In this document: positions 49,382-62,500 of the stretch, one piece after another
How positions within the stretch are numbered: position 1 is the stretch's first letter
Layout of the letters: every line of letters starts with the position of its first letter
Assembly (NCBI RefSeq): GCF_037042905.1
Contig: NC_087252.1
Coordinates: 1,929,501 to 1,993,500, forward strand
Length of the DNA stretch: 64,000 nucleotides
Origin: Lytechinus pictus
Taxonomy: Eukaryota > Echinodermata > Echinoidea > Temnopleuroida > Toxopneustidae
Reading direction: 5' to 3'
Translations under genes and position numbers: made by a program
Notes under the pieces: model-generated
The model's input: the letters and a program-made list of their open reading frames with translations, nothing else
What the model was told of the DNA's origin: nothing
The model's database searches: none

Positions 49382-50300
49382 GACCAAGGCGGGTATTCAA
49401 TTTAATGTATTTATTTTGTAAGATTTTCACTTAGCACTCGACTTGGCTAAGCAAAATGCTTAACTCATAGTCAGATCACACTTTATGAAGCAAAATTTAA
49501 GCAAAATACTTACTAATAACCATTATTACGATTATGACGCCATAAGTCATATTATGCGGATGTACTGTATCTATGTATGTATTGTGGAGCGTTGTGACCC
49601 AGTGGATTAGTCTCCAGACTTTGAAACAGAGGGTCGTTGGTTCGAATCCCAGCCATGGCGTAATTTCCTTCGGCAAGAAATTTATCCACATTGTGCTGCA
49701 TTCGACCCAGGTGAGGTAAATGGGTACCGGCAGCAAGTAATTTCTCAAAAAGCCGTGCGCACCAGAATCGGTAGACTAGCTTAGCCGGGGTAATATAGGA
49801 GCGCCTTGAGCACCTAGCAAGGTGGATACGTGCGCTATACAAATCCTATATTATTATCTAAGTCTGCGCAGTATATATGTACGACTGCGTGAACGTACGG
49901 TTATAAACTGCACGCAAGCTAGACTTAAGCCAGGTAGCCGACCGACTTAGATTTAAGCAAATACTTAGCAAAAATGTAATTTAATACCAAAGACGGAAAA
50001 ATACATTACTTATAAAAGTACCAAGTAAAATACTTAATATTCTGGCTTACATGTAAGTATCAAATTGAATACCGGCCCGGGTCTATCGTTTCATACTAAA
50101 TGGATGCCACTTTAAAAATGTACATGGTTTATGAAACAAAAAATATAGAAATTGTAGTAGTGTTGTAGTAGTATCGCAGAGTAATTTATAAGTACCTGGA
50201 ATATTCAAAATGCTGAAGGTTAGCCGTTATTAACATCACACTGAAACAATTTCAATTAATATTTTTTAAATAATGAGAGAATTTGATCAATATATGCTGA
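49382..50300. repeat. Inverted-repeat element carrying a SINE
   Basis: Matches the element at 3590-4150 at both ends (GAGACCAAGGCGGGTATTCA and AATACCGGCCCGGGTCT), but contains a SINE at about 49592-49860. Confidence 0.65.
49592..49860 (+). repeat. tRNA-derived SINE
   Basis: Head GTGACCCAGTGGATTAGTC (A-box-like) and GGTTCGAATCCCAGCC (B-box-like), body GGCAAGAAATTTATCCACAT, and end GTGCGCTATACAAATCCTAT with ATT tail. Confidence 0.75.
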
Positions 50301-50424
50301 ATATAACAGTTGTCTAGTTCCTTCCATATTTATCACCTTATTTCGACCACAATATTAAAAAAGAAATAAATTAACTGTTAAGTGCACAAAATATACAAAA
50401 CATAACATATATTATAAGTAAGTC

Positions 50425-50588
50425 CAGGACGCCATTGCATAAAAGTTACTTTGATGGTAACTTTGCCATCCAAAGGTAACTACCATGGTAATATGACCCA
50501 TCAGCCAACCAAAATCAAGGATTCCATGCAAGATACCATTGCATGGCAAAGTTACCATAATGGTTACTTTTATGCAACGGGGCCCTGG
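50425..50588. repeat. Palindromic MITE
   Basis: Inverted ends CCATTGCATAAAAGTTACTT and its complement (ACTTTTATGCAACGG), with TGGTAACTTTGCCAT also mirrored inside. Non-coding. Confidence 0.75.
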
Positions 50589-52480
50589 TCATGAATTACT
50601 ACTGTCAATCTAGGGCAGTAGTATAAATGTAAACAGTGCGTATAAAAAAAACGGGACAGATTCGAAAAGTCTATAAATTTTTTGTTTCAAATTATAATGT
50701 CTATATTTTGGTGTTAATAGGTGCTCTAAGGTCTTATCTTTCAAATGCTATTGAAAAAAAATTGTTTCGTTCATGCTTGAGCGAACACGCAATGTTTTTG
50801 TCTGGGGTTAAAAAAGAGGCTTGCGCCAAAATGGCATAAAATTATAAATATGATGATCGTACTTCTTGCTAATTAGCAGACTTCCTCTTCACTATCTTTG
50901 CCATAATTTTCAAATCATGCGGTCAAAATTCATTTTCAGATCTATTTATTTGCTTGAATTGTTCTGTTGTTGTTTCTTTTTAATATGCTCTCTGTAAGCT
51001 TTGAATATTCCTTCTTCAAGCTAAAACAATTTTGTTTCACCCGAAGTATGGGAGAGCGTGGATTTTTTTTTCAAATCCTTTCATTGTGTTCTACAAAGGT
51101 TATGGGCCTTTGAACAGTGCCACACAGAAGGGCGGGGGCTTGGGATGCTCCCCCCCTCAATTAAAAAAATCATGACCAAGAAAAAAAGTGGACAGGAAAT
51201 ACAAGGAAAGATAGAAAGTAAAATATGATATTATTTTCTGAATATTATGTCAAAATCTATCACAAAATTTGATATTGTAATAAAAAAGTGGGAATATTTG
51301 CGTCCTCACTTCGCTCGCTCACAACTTTTTAATACATTTTACCCGATCTGCCATATCTAGCTCCGTCAGCCCCCACTCCTTTCAAAACCGTTCTGCGGGC
51401 CCTGCAACATATAACACACATACATTCAAAATGTCCAATGAATTTACGTTTAACTCTTCATACATGCCAACAAAAGGGGAAGGGGAAGGACGAAAACGAA
51501 TCCCCCTCACTTCCGTCACCCATGTGGAAAAAGAAAAAAAAGTATCAGAACGTAAAAGAAGAGAGAAAACATCACCACTACTTAATAACTGCACACCCAA
51601 GCTAAGGATTCACCAACAATATTTACATGGACACCCATATCCAAAAACAATCTAAAATTATTTTTGTCCATTCATCAAAGTCAGAAACATGCATTTCACA
51701 CTTGCTACAAGACAAACTTCACAATAAATACTGAAGAGCGAGACAAATTTTGTTTACTTTGATTAGTTCAAATTTTCTTCCAACTGTAATGATATTCATA
51801 AACATTATAATACGACTATCTTTTAATATTGTTAAGAAAGATATTGCCATATTGCATTCTTTTAATTTTGGGGGGTCTAAGCTTCCAACATTAAATGATT
51901 TACTTCACGAAAATTGAAAAAAAAAAAAAGCGAAACAACACTATTGTTTCGATTTCATATACATGTAGGTCAAGATCAAAACTTGGAATAAAAAAAATTA
52001 AGATTGTCAAACTCGTTTCTAGTTATGTGTATGATAAACATATATATAAGCAAAATTGCATCGAAAAAGAAGTATTTGACAATGTATAATTGTAATACTG
52101 AGGGGATGCGCATATACATGTTCTCATCTGTTAACAACATTGTTTATATTGTTAGGCTACCCTAGCAATTTTATGATTTTGAAAAAGAGCATAAAAATAG
52201 ATTCGTAAATATTGTTTCCAGAGACTAGCATTTTAAAGCTCATAGGAACATCTAAATTATATTACAAAGTCCTGTTAAATCAGTTTATCTGTCATTTTTG
52301 AGTTATGAAAATAGAAACCACCACATTTACAAGGCGTTTGAATATAAGGTGAAGTAAGTCACATTATTCATAGATTCAATTAAGAAATCTAGATCTAGAC
52401 CTATACAAAAATCATCAAAGTTTGCACTGCTTCACTTTTGCAGAGAATGAAATGCAAGAGCACAAAGTGAAATATTTTTG
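50589..52480. other. Intergenic, no gene seen
   Basis: CAGTGCGTATAAAAAAAA at 50635 resembles a lone mariner-like end. The rest is AT-rich without a supportable exon. Confidence 0.4.
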
Positions 52481-52483
52481 GCA

Positions 52484-53075
52484 AGGACAAAGATCGCTGT
52501 CACAAAGATCATCATCTTCAAAATCATCCTCTGTATCTTTTTCACCTTCGATCGCTTGATTGCTAGTGATACGAACGATGTTTGACCTGGCTCTGGGCAG
52601 GATGTAACGTTAGTTTGATCCATTCGGATCTTGCCGGTCGGGCTGGGCTCCCGGGGCGCGAAATTATTTTTCCCACCGCAGTTTTCATCCTCTGTATCTT
52701 TTTCACCTTCGATCGCTTGATTGCTAGTGATACGAACTCAATTTTAGATAATATATACATGTAGTTCTAAGCCCTTAAGGTATATATGTAACTAATGTAA
52801 GGGTTGTAATACTGATGATTTTGAAGATGATGATCTTTGTGACAGCGATCTTTGTGACAACAAAATATGAATATTCATGACTTGCGTCTTCGGAATACGA
52901 GTACGCATACGCGTGGACTTCATCATTACAAAATTAATTCACTCATGTGTGGTCGACCGTACGCTAGCGTTCACGTTGCCACGAATGAATCAGCACCCTC
53001 AAATTACCGGTACCCTTACATTAGTTACATATATACCTTAAGGGCTTAGATCTATATATTATCTAAAATTGAGTA
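52484..53075. repeat. Nested direct and inverted repeats
   Basis: A block with AAAGATCGCTGTCACAAAG (52487-52525) is inverted at 52814-52858. TTCGATCGCTTGATTGCTAG is directly repeated at 52545 and 52706. TTTTAGATAATATATACATG to AATGTAAGGG (52741-52803) is inverted at 53011-53072. A composite of at least two insertions or rearrangements. Confidence 0.75.
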
Positions 53076-53126
53076 ATTTCATGTAGAATTCCATGAATGA
53101 TCAATTTGACCTGGGGTCTCTCAGCT

Positions 53127-53248
53127 TCATTGCTTGTAATAAACAAATGTTTTCATTTGTGACGGATTTTGACTGGCATTATGAGAGGAAGATTGTGAAG
53201 GTTTTGTGATGGTTTGTGTAACATTGAAAGGCTTCCTTGCTTCGAGAC
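53127..53248 (-). CDS. Gene 2 exon 15 equivalent: alternative C-terminal tail
   Basis: Acceptor TTTGCTTGCAG then GTCTCGAAGC at 53248. It joins the exon at 55103 in phase 1 (G plus GT makes Gly) and encodes a Ser/Asn/Thr-rich tail (SQSSSHNASQNPSQ) ending FVYYKQ stop. The acceptor and first residues match gene 1 exon 15, after which the two tails diverge. Confidence 0.6.
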
Positions 53249-53403
53249 CTGCAAGCAAATTTAAATAAAAACAAAAATAAATGTTACACTTTCGTTCACG
53301 CATGTGAACCCGACAATTTTAATTCAGTGATCATATAAAATCATTTTTAACTTTCTATTGTGGCTTAGTGGATAAGTCTCCAGACTTTGAACCACAATGA
53401 CCA

Positions 53404-54238
53404 GGGGTGGTATTCTGAGATCCATTTTATCTCAGATAAAATAAAATATTTTATCTCCGTTAAAATCAGTGAGATAAAATACCCTTAAAATCTCTCCGAA
53501 TTGGTATTCTGAGAACAATTTTATCTTCATTTTATCTCTGTAAGACACACCTACTTTTTAATCAATATCCAATTAGAAACGAGCTTTTATAGCTCTCTCG
53601 TGTCACTCAACCAATTGAAATCCATTTCGCCAGGAGGTGTGGCAAAGGGGTGAGATTCCGTCAATTTATTGACTTCAAATAAGCTTGCACTATACGCTTG
53701 CGTGTCTTAACAGAGATTTCTTTTTAACAAAAAGGACAATACTCTCATCTTTTTTCGAAGTCTATATCGCATCTTTTCAAGCATCATTTCAAAGACAATA
53801 TTAGTCAAGACATGTCTTATGAAATACTTTCCGATTGTACAGGAATAACGTTAAGGGGTTATTCTCAATAAATATATAATTTTTCTTAATTTTAATGTCA
53901 ACATTTGGTGCTAATTCACCTAGAAATATTGGTGAAATCACCTCGTGGAGATAAAATAGCCCCTACCCTCTTTTAAGTTTATTTTATTTTTTTCTTCAAA
54001 GTAAATTGGGCGCAAGCAGCACATCATCCGCGTTGCAATACCCAGATACGCGATAGGTATGTCTACGCAGGCACTGTTCTGTTGCGTATCATCTATAGTT
54101 ACGCAAGATGAAATTTATACGCAAGATAAAATTGTAAATTTTATCTGAGAAATAAAATGTCATCTCAGAATACCAATTTTATTTTAAGAGATGAAATAAA
54201 ATATTTTAAAGATAAAATGACCTCAGAATACCGCCCCA
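53404..54238. mobile_element. MITE with GGGGTGGTATTCTGAGA ends
   Basis: Inverted ends GGGGTGGTATTCTGAG and CTCAGAATACCGCCCC, with TTTTATCTCAGATAAAAT-like sequence repeated just inside both. About 835 bases, no coding capacity. Confidence 0.8.
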
Positions 54239-54314
54239 GAGTTTTAATTCCACAGTGGTACTCGCGTCCTTTGCAATTAGGCATTCATCTACATTTGCCA
54301 CTCTCCAACCAGGA

Positions 54315-54461
54315 GGGTGTTTCATAAAGCTGTTCGTAAGATACTTTGTGCACGACTGGTGATCCTTTCTTGGGCTATTTGATATCCCTGTATAATTGAT
54401 TTGTGACTTATGAACATGTTCCAGTTGTGCGTACCTTTAAGAACAACTTTATGAAACACCC
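54315..54461. mobile_element. Short MITE with GGGTGTTTCATAAAG ends
   Basis: Inverted ends GGGTGTTTCATAAAGCTGTT and AACAACTTTATGAAACACCC, 147 bases, non-coding. Confidence 0.85.
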
Positions 54462-55102
54462 ATCAGGTGTATTACAACTAGGTCATGCCGGTAGGAAGGA
54501 ATTCCTTGATATTTCTAGTTATTATTATCAATATCATGATGCTGTCTATCTGGGGTAGGTTTCAATAATGTGGCAGTATCATGAGTCTGCGGAAGCAAAG
54601 AGAGAAAATGCAGATGTATCGAGATTCCATCATTTCCATGGTTTCTGAACAGTGAAAAAAAAACTATTTACATTAAGACCGTCTCACACTATGCTATCCG
54701 CTGCGACGCGATTTTTCAAGAAATCGTATTTTGCATTAAATATGAAAGTTCCAACAAGTACATTTTTTTAATCAAAAGATTGGCACATTGTGAGGAAAAC
54801 TAAAATCATATTTTTACATTGCGGCAAGCCCTTATGGTCGGAGTAAAGTCCAAATCGGCTTCAAGTCGCAGCCGATGATGACGTAATTACGACTTGAAAT
54901 TAAATTTGTTTTTATTCGTTCACTCCGGGAGGCTATAACTGGACTTACTTTCCATTTCAGTAGTCTTACCACTATTCCTAACGCTGATACGTAATATTTT
55001 ATTAGTTGGAATATCCATATCAAATGTTATCACGATTAATTTGAAATTCGGATTGCAACGAATCGCATAGTGTGAGACTGGCTTTAAGCACAAGAAGCTC
55101 AC

Positions 55103-55372
55103 CCTTCATGACGGTACCTAACATGACTTCAAGTGAGAAATCAACGAAACCTTCTTTCAAAAGTCGATCACTGAGATGAATGCGGTTCTGCGACTGTAAC
55201 GGCTTACGGCCAAGTGTGCCAACCCACTCTTCCAAGACTTGCTTGAGATATGATGTTCCTTCAGAGAGTTTGACAGCAACTTCTAGGATTCCAGATAACT
55301 TAGTGGCAACATCTATCTTTATTGCTATTTCAATTTCCTTAGGAATACCCTTGTTTTCAGAGTATGCATGTT
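55103..55372 (-). CDS. Gene 2 exon 14 equivalent: eighth death-fold module
   Basis: A 90-codon symmetric exon: ATKLSGILEVAVKLSEGTSY, LKQVLEEWVGTLGRKP with the central Trp, then LLKEGFVDFSLEVMLG. The donor (AAGG before GTGAGC) keeps frame into 53248. It follows the stop exon at 56219, so it requires that exon to be skipped. Confidence 0.7.
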
Positions 55373-56184
55373 CTGGATGATGAAAATGAAAAAAAATTGA
55401 GATAATTTACATAAAGACGATAATCTAATGATAAACATCATGTTGTCATTTAGATGAGCAAACGAAATCTCACTCGTGCTACCTTTCTAAGCTGTTCTGG
55501 TAAAGCAATAGTCCACCTCCTGGACTGTTGTTATTTTGTACGATACGACTACCAAACACATAACACACTACATCCCAGAACACGCATACACACACCCCCT
55601 GAAGTGGGTTAGGTGAATCACTGGGTTAGGCCCATGGTTAGGCGAATCACTGGGGGTAAGTGAATCAGTGGAGGGCGTGTGTGTGTTGGTTATGTGTGCG
55701 CGCGGATAGGGTTTGCCCCTTTGGTTTGCCCAATCAATAAAAATCGTCCAGGACGTGGACTAGTAAAGCAACAGAGTGCAACAGGGTAAGCATCAGAGTG
55801 CCCTATAGTAAACACAGCGAACTAGCAAGCACTACAAATTCCTCAAAAATACATGTTTATCGTGCATAAAATGATGTCATGAAAATAATGAACACATAAA
55901 TATCATAATAAGAACCAAAACCGCAACTACCATTCCTACTCCATGTTCTTCATGACTCCGAGAGGAAGACCTTCGTGTACTACAGAAAATTACTGTCAAA
56001 TGATCAATAATACATTCAACTACTGCACCCCTACGAATATTGCAATGATTAACTAAAATTAATAACAAAATATTGTAATCCCCCAAAAAAGTTTTGTAAA
56101 TTTTAGTAAGATCTACACACTTGAAGACCCCCACCCCCAATTTAAACATGTATACAAACAAACATTGCATATTATCGGAAATTA

Positions 56185-56190
56185 TTTATT
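56185..56190 (-). promoter_or_regulatory. Poly(A) signal of the short form of gene 2
   Basis: AATAAA about 30 bases after the stop at 56219, in the same relative place as in gene 1. Confidence 0.6.
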
Positions 56191-56218
56191 AACTTATTTC
56201 CTGACTGTTGTGTGTATG

Positions 56219-56523
56219 TTAATTATTTTGTGACGTTGAATGCATAATCTGTGTACCATCGAACTGGGTCAATTTAGCCGAAAAGTTCCGGAATCCTTCA
56301 TCATCGAGGCGTTTGCGCAAGAGTAGACGCTGTTCCTCATTTGGTGGTTGGCTTTTCAGTGATTCATTTAAGACGTTGAGGACATCCTCGACAGTCGGTT
56401 TGTCCGAAGAGATGTTCTCAACGTCAACAATGTTGGCGAAGTTTAGTGCTTGTAGATGTATGAAAGTGTCTTGAAGATATTTGCTGACATTTCCACCCTG
56501 CTTTCCACTGCGACGAATGTCAC
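56219..56523 (-). CDS. Gene 2 exon 13 equivalent: last module and stop
   Basis: Starts SGKQGGNVSKYLQDTF, then VLNVLNESLKSQPPNEEQRL and FRNFSAKLTQF. After the shared IMHS it continues STSQNN before TAA, where gene 1 stops at once. Confidence 0.7.
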
Positions 56524-59500
56524 CTGAAGATGAAATATAAGACTGGATTTAAAAGAAAACATATATATTTCGAAAAATATTAGCGTTGTGCATAGTTCGG
56601 GTAGGTCTTTAACCTTTCCTAATTTTTCAAATGTGGCCCATTCCAAAGATTAATATCAATAATGCAGGTGTGTTTTGGTTAAAGAATAATAACGATAATA
56701 GCTTTTTTTATACAGCGCTTTCCCCATAATGGCTCAAAGCGTTTTACAGTACATTATTACCCCCTTAATTGGATTCATTTCAATCCCGCACGAAAGGGGC
56801 ACAATTCCACTCCCTGGGGGAGCATTCCTTGCATTCATCAGAGTCTCATTAATGGCGCTGGCTAATTCAAACATACAATAACCTTTGTATCCTACCGGGT
56901 ACCCATTTAGCACCTTGGTCGAGAGCGACAGAGTGTGGATTCACACCTTGCTAAATGACGCTAGACCGCGGTGGGATTCGAACACACGACCCTCTGTTTA
57001 TTTATCTATTATTTATTTATTTCGTTTTATTTACCCAGGGTATCAGTTGACTAAGCACTGTTTTTCTTGGGGGCCCTGCATACAAGTAACAAATACAATA
57101 AATACAAACAATGAGAAGTATTAAACAAGGAAGAAAATATGTTCAAAGAGACAAGCAACCTGCAGGACATACACACAGACATACTGAAATACATGTGTGT
57201 ATGGAGAACAAAAGTCAACATATTGTGCATATACAAATCCATTATATTCCCTATGATCATATGTTTATTGATTACTTTTGTTTTTACTTGATTGCTCGTC
57301 CCTGGAACCAGTCAGATAGGGTTAGTTATTTTTAATTAAAAGGTGAGAGTCAGAACCAATACACCACGGCTTTTCCAGAAAGGGAAATATCACCTGTAAG
57401 AATGCCAAGCGCCACTTCTTTCTCTAGAACAGGATAAACCGCCTCAGCCAGGGCTTTTCTCCAATTGTATGTTGGACATTTCACTAAGGATCTCCAATAC
57501 TTCAGCATGTCCATGGTGTTTGTTACTGTGCTGATTATTCCCAAATTCTCACGAATTTTGATGCGGTTCGCCTCCTTGGACCCTTCTCCAAAGCTGACGT
57601 CATACAAATCAGCCTGGGACAATTCATATCCTATAAAGAATGAACAGAAATGACATAATTATCATACTGCCACACACATTTTATCTTCATTTAATCTGAT
57701 GAACATTCTCTGTGAACCTGGGCTCCAGAATTAACTACAGCATATACAGGAAGAGTCCACAATCATGACAATCGATCGAAAAATCAAGTTAACTTACGGC
57801 AGCTCTATGAAACGGCCCGCGATATCTATCTTCTTAATATTCATGATTCTTAAATTTTTGTTCAAAAAGAACACATTAAAAAACGATTGGTGATAAAAAA
57901 ACGTTATTTGTTACTGGCTTGATAAGAAAGGGGGAATAACACGAGTTTCAGAAAAATGGGTGAAACCCCAAACAAAACACAATACCTCCTCCTCCGAAAA
58001 AAAATCAGATATGAAAAAGTTCAAGTTCATAATATGGTTTGGACCAAAATGAAGCTGATGCTTGAGAAGATTACCCCTTTACATGAAATAGATAACGCAA
58101 TGCATATAAAACAATGAAAATAAAGAATTAGAAACAAGTAATATATAAGGGAAAACATAAACACACATTAAAAAAATCACATACGCACACGTAGAAATAT
58201 AGAAAATAGAAAATAAAAGAAAATCACAGATATCTGATCTGGGAAATGACATTTTTTGATAGTTACCTGCATTATTAATGTTTTTGTCTACCATTCTCTT
58301 GCATAAACGAATTATGGATTTTCGTGTTTTTTAGGGAGTGTGTTATGACTTAACTTTTAAACAAATGCAAAATTCAAATGAGCAAAGGACTCGAAATGAA
58401 GAAAAAAAAAAGAATTGTTTGCATCTAATTCGGAAGTTGTTAATGTATTTTTTCTCTAGAAGCATATTTAAAAAGAAGGAAATAAGTTTTTAAATGATTA
58501 TATTCAAATTATATTCAAAGGGCAAGTACAACCTCCCAAAATATTGATTTGAATCAATAGAGAGAAGTCAAACAAGCATAACACTGAAAATTTCATCGAA
58601 ATCGGAGATAAGATAAGTTATGACTTTCAAAATTTCGCTTGTTTTCTACAAAACAGTATTATGCACAACTCAGTGACAGGCAAATGAGACACTCGATGAT
58701 GCCCCTCAACCACTGTTTCTTTTGCTTTTAAATGTTTAAATAATAATAATAATAATAATAATATAGGTATATTTATCCTGGGAAGCCACTTCAGTTTCGC
58801 AAACTGTTCTACCAGCGGGCCCTGCTATTAATCCTATCTTTAATCCTATCTTAAAGGGGGAGTGAATTGTGTGCGGTCTCTCATTGATTGTGTGTTATAG
58901 ATACATAGGCCCGTATTCTGAAGTCGGGTTTAACTTAGACTCAGGTTTAAAGTTGTGGTTTAAGTATGGACAGCCAATTGTTACATAATCACTAACAGTA
59001 GATATATCATACTTTCAGCTCATTCGGCTCTCAAATCATTCATAATTGTGTAGGAAGTATAAATAGATGATTGTCTTCACCATCGATGAATCAGGAAAGA
59101 GCACAGTTAACATAAGAAACATACAACTAAATAAAAATTTTGGTACTTTTTGCTTCCCATACTTAAACCACATCTTTAAACCTGAGTCTAAGTTAAACCC
59201 GACTTCAGAATATGGGCCTTAGTCTTTAATTATACGTTTTTAGATATCTACCAATACTACAGAGAATAAATTGATCTATAATTGTGTTTGTATAGAGAAA
59301 CTAAAATGTTTTGAGAGGAAAAGTAATTGTTCCGCTACTTGGTAACATAATTATTGCGGTGTAAATATATTGAGGAGTTAATAAGCATGTCATCATTCAA
59401 GTGGATCTATATTACTAGACTACGCTAGCATTATGGTGTGAAATGGTGTGTGTGACCGGTGTGTTTGCTCAGTTGGTAGAGTGTCCGTCTCGCAACCGGG

Positions 59501-62500
59501 AGGTCGGGGTTCAAACCCCGGCCGCGTCAGACCAAAAGACGTTAAAAAGATAAGAGTTGCTGATACCCTGTTTGGCGTTCAACTATTAAAGGGATAGAGC
59601 CTCGTCGATCTGGCGCTGCACAGCGGCTGCCTAGCTCACAATCTATTGGGCAAAGCAAATTTTCGGAGCATTTCATTTTATGTTTATTTCGAACAATAAA
59701 TTATGGTGTTTTTTTTTTAACTGGCCAGGTATATGAGTAGTTGAGGACTCGAGATAGCGCTATTTGTTCTTATTTGCTTTAATTTCACATTTTACAGATT
59801 TATCACTTGGTAATGAGGAGAAAATTAGAACATTATATAAAGGTAAACGAAAGAAACAATGAGTGGATGATGCCATCAGCCCCGTCAAGTCCCTTTCGTT
59901 TGATTGAATTGAATCTGCACGGTATAAGAAAAAGAAAGGCTAAAATTGATTACCGTAATTCAGCAGAAGACTTATTTCTGGAAACCCGTGTTTGAGAATA
60001 TCACACAGTTGACGTCTCATGCTTCTGGTCGTCTCGTCGTTTCTACAAATATTTTTCATGACTCCTATTGTTCCTCTGGACATGTTAGAAGGAGTCAGAT
60101 ATAGTCTTCTGTATGATCTTAGTTTATCTTCGGATATGCCGAGGGCCATAGCTAATGGATACACGTCTGTCATCAAGAGACGAAATGCTATATCAGCCAG
60201 TTCAACGAGATATAAATCTTCCTTGTTTTCCAATGGGACTAGACCTGCAAGACATAGACAGATACAACCCCCAAACAATTCCAAAATTTTAACCTCAATT
60301 CCTTTTTTCATGATGGAACTACGGTGTACTAAAAGTATTATGAATACGTGTAATGATTTATACAGAATAAAGTGAACAATTCAAATTCATTTGTTTCACA
60401 TTAATCTAAGTTTGAGACTTTGTGGAAAGACCTTGATCGTTTTTGTCTGTTCCCAGCCAGTATGATCATGATGTTATATTCTACCCTGCCTTACCTTACC
60501 TTCCTTTCCAATGGGTTTCAACTTTGCCAAAAGTTTTTCTCGACAGTTTGCCTTTTGATCTGCCGCTTGTTCCTTCTTCATCCAAGTTTTGATTGCAGTG
60601 AAGCAGTAGTCTTCTCCTTCAAGATCACCGAATAACGTAGTTCGTTCGTCTGGTTCAAGAAACCTTGTGATACTTTGTATTTCGCCATCACTCACATTGT
60701 TCGCGGGAAAGACCTCTGTAACAATTCCAGTAATAGATCACAGAAAATATAAAGAATTAATTACTTATCCTCCAAATATATGCTTTAAAGAATATAAACA
60801 GAGGCAGAATATAAGAAATTTGACAAACTAATAAAAATTGTGAGATGATAGATTGTGCTTTCGATATAATTATTTTAATACCTCGGTCACATTTGCTCTA
60901 CGGCCATGCCTTGGAAAACAACCGTTTATTCACTTTTATTCAAACCACCTACATGTAGCTTTTACAAAAAAAAAAATGTTGAAACGGCTGTTTTTGACTC
61001 GTCGTACGGCTGCCGTAGAGCAAATGTCACTGAGGCATAATGAATGATTTTGAAATATATAACATGGATGAAAAGTGTCAAATGCTGGTGTAAGTCATCT
61101 GAATCCTTTTTTGGACAACTGAAGATAAACAAATGTATTTCGTACAATGGTATACATACCTTCAGCATGTTTAGTATTATGTGCCTGTTTAATGTCTTTC
61201 TCGCGTTCCAGTATTAAATAACTGCTATATCCGACCAAATAACCTACAGAATAAAGAAGTACAAAATCAGTACATTATTGTATAAGTACATTTGTTATTT
61301 ACTGTTTTTGATACAATTTAAGTAGTATGAGTGTAGCTGATCGGCTGACTCGTATCAAATATCAAACCAAGTACTTGAAAACCTGAATCTTCAATGTAAC
61401 ATACCTTTTAGATCAGAGCGTCCGATACTAATTGCTGCGTGATCTACTTCATATCTCCTGCTAATAGCATGGCTAATTTCCAGACTACGCTTTTCTTCGG
61501 TTATATCTTCTTCACTCCTCTCTTGCTCATTTTCCTCATGGCTAAGCCAATCGCCGATCATCGACTGAGTTTGAAATACGTGTTCATTGTTTTCATCGCT
61601 GATGGTGGCGATCTTCCCAGTGGTCAGTTCAAGGGCACTTGCCAAAATGTGACAATGCCTACCAGTCAGCTTCGAGGTGAAGTATTGTAACTCCTGATTT
61701 GATATGGGTTGATCAGGTACTAGAGATACAAATAAATGCGATTAAAATACAAATTAAAAGCCCGATCTGTTTAATTCCAGAATTAACGGTGTCGACATAT
61801 AGTCAGAACATAAATAAACATGAAGGATCAGGAACTGTCGTCCATCTTACATCGCCCTATCAAGGCCGCCGTCCATCTTACATCGCCCTATCAAGGGGGG
61901 GGGGGGGGCCTCAACGAATAGCGCATTATTTTCGCCGCACAATGTTCTTTGACCGCGCCGCTCGCTGCCTTTTTAGTTTTAGGTCTTGCGCATCTTTTCA
62001 AACGATAAAAAAACGACGCCCAGGTACGCGGCTCCGTAATTATGCAAATTTTTTGTAAGTGCATGTTAGGCCAAAAATAGACAGGAATAACCGTCGTTTC
62101 TGGGGATTTATTCAACAATTTCTGACATTTTACTGTAATCCCCATTTACCGACGGTAGGGTGTACTTGTGGGCTCGCATGTGTTCTCATTCCCTCCCTTT
62201 TGTCAATTCACAGTCCAAAGTTTGATGTAATTTTACACATCGAATTTACAATCTAAGGATGTATAAACAACAAACTTTTAAAACTTCATGTTTTAACATT
62301 TAAATACTTTAAACGATATAGATGAAAAAGGCATGAAAAATATACTTTACCGATGTTTAATTGGGTTGAACACGATAAAAATGGTCAAAATGGCAGCCAA
62401 ACTATAAAATATTTACAAACGAACGTCAACAATCACGAATGTGATATCGATATTGCTTTCGATATTATACGATCTGCTCCATATGCGAACGAAACCGAAG

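Larger units (their letters stand above)
53348..54500 (+). repeat. SINE split by two MITEs
   Basis: Head TTGTGGCTTAGTGGATAAGT at 53348 continues after 54239. Body-like GGTAGGAAGGAATTCCTTG is at 54489. Two separate MITEs occupy the gap and the body. Confidence 0.6.

Noticed and set aside
59456-59530. A functional tRNA gene
   Set aside because: A and B boxes are good but the acceptor stem pairs poorly and the sequence runs into a repeat body, so it is a SINE head.
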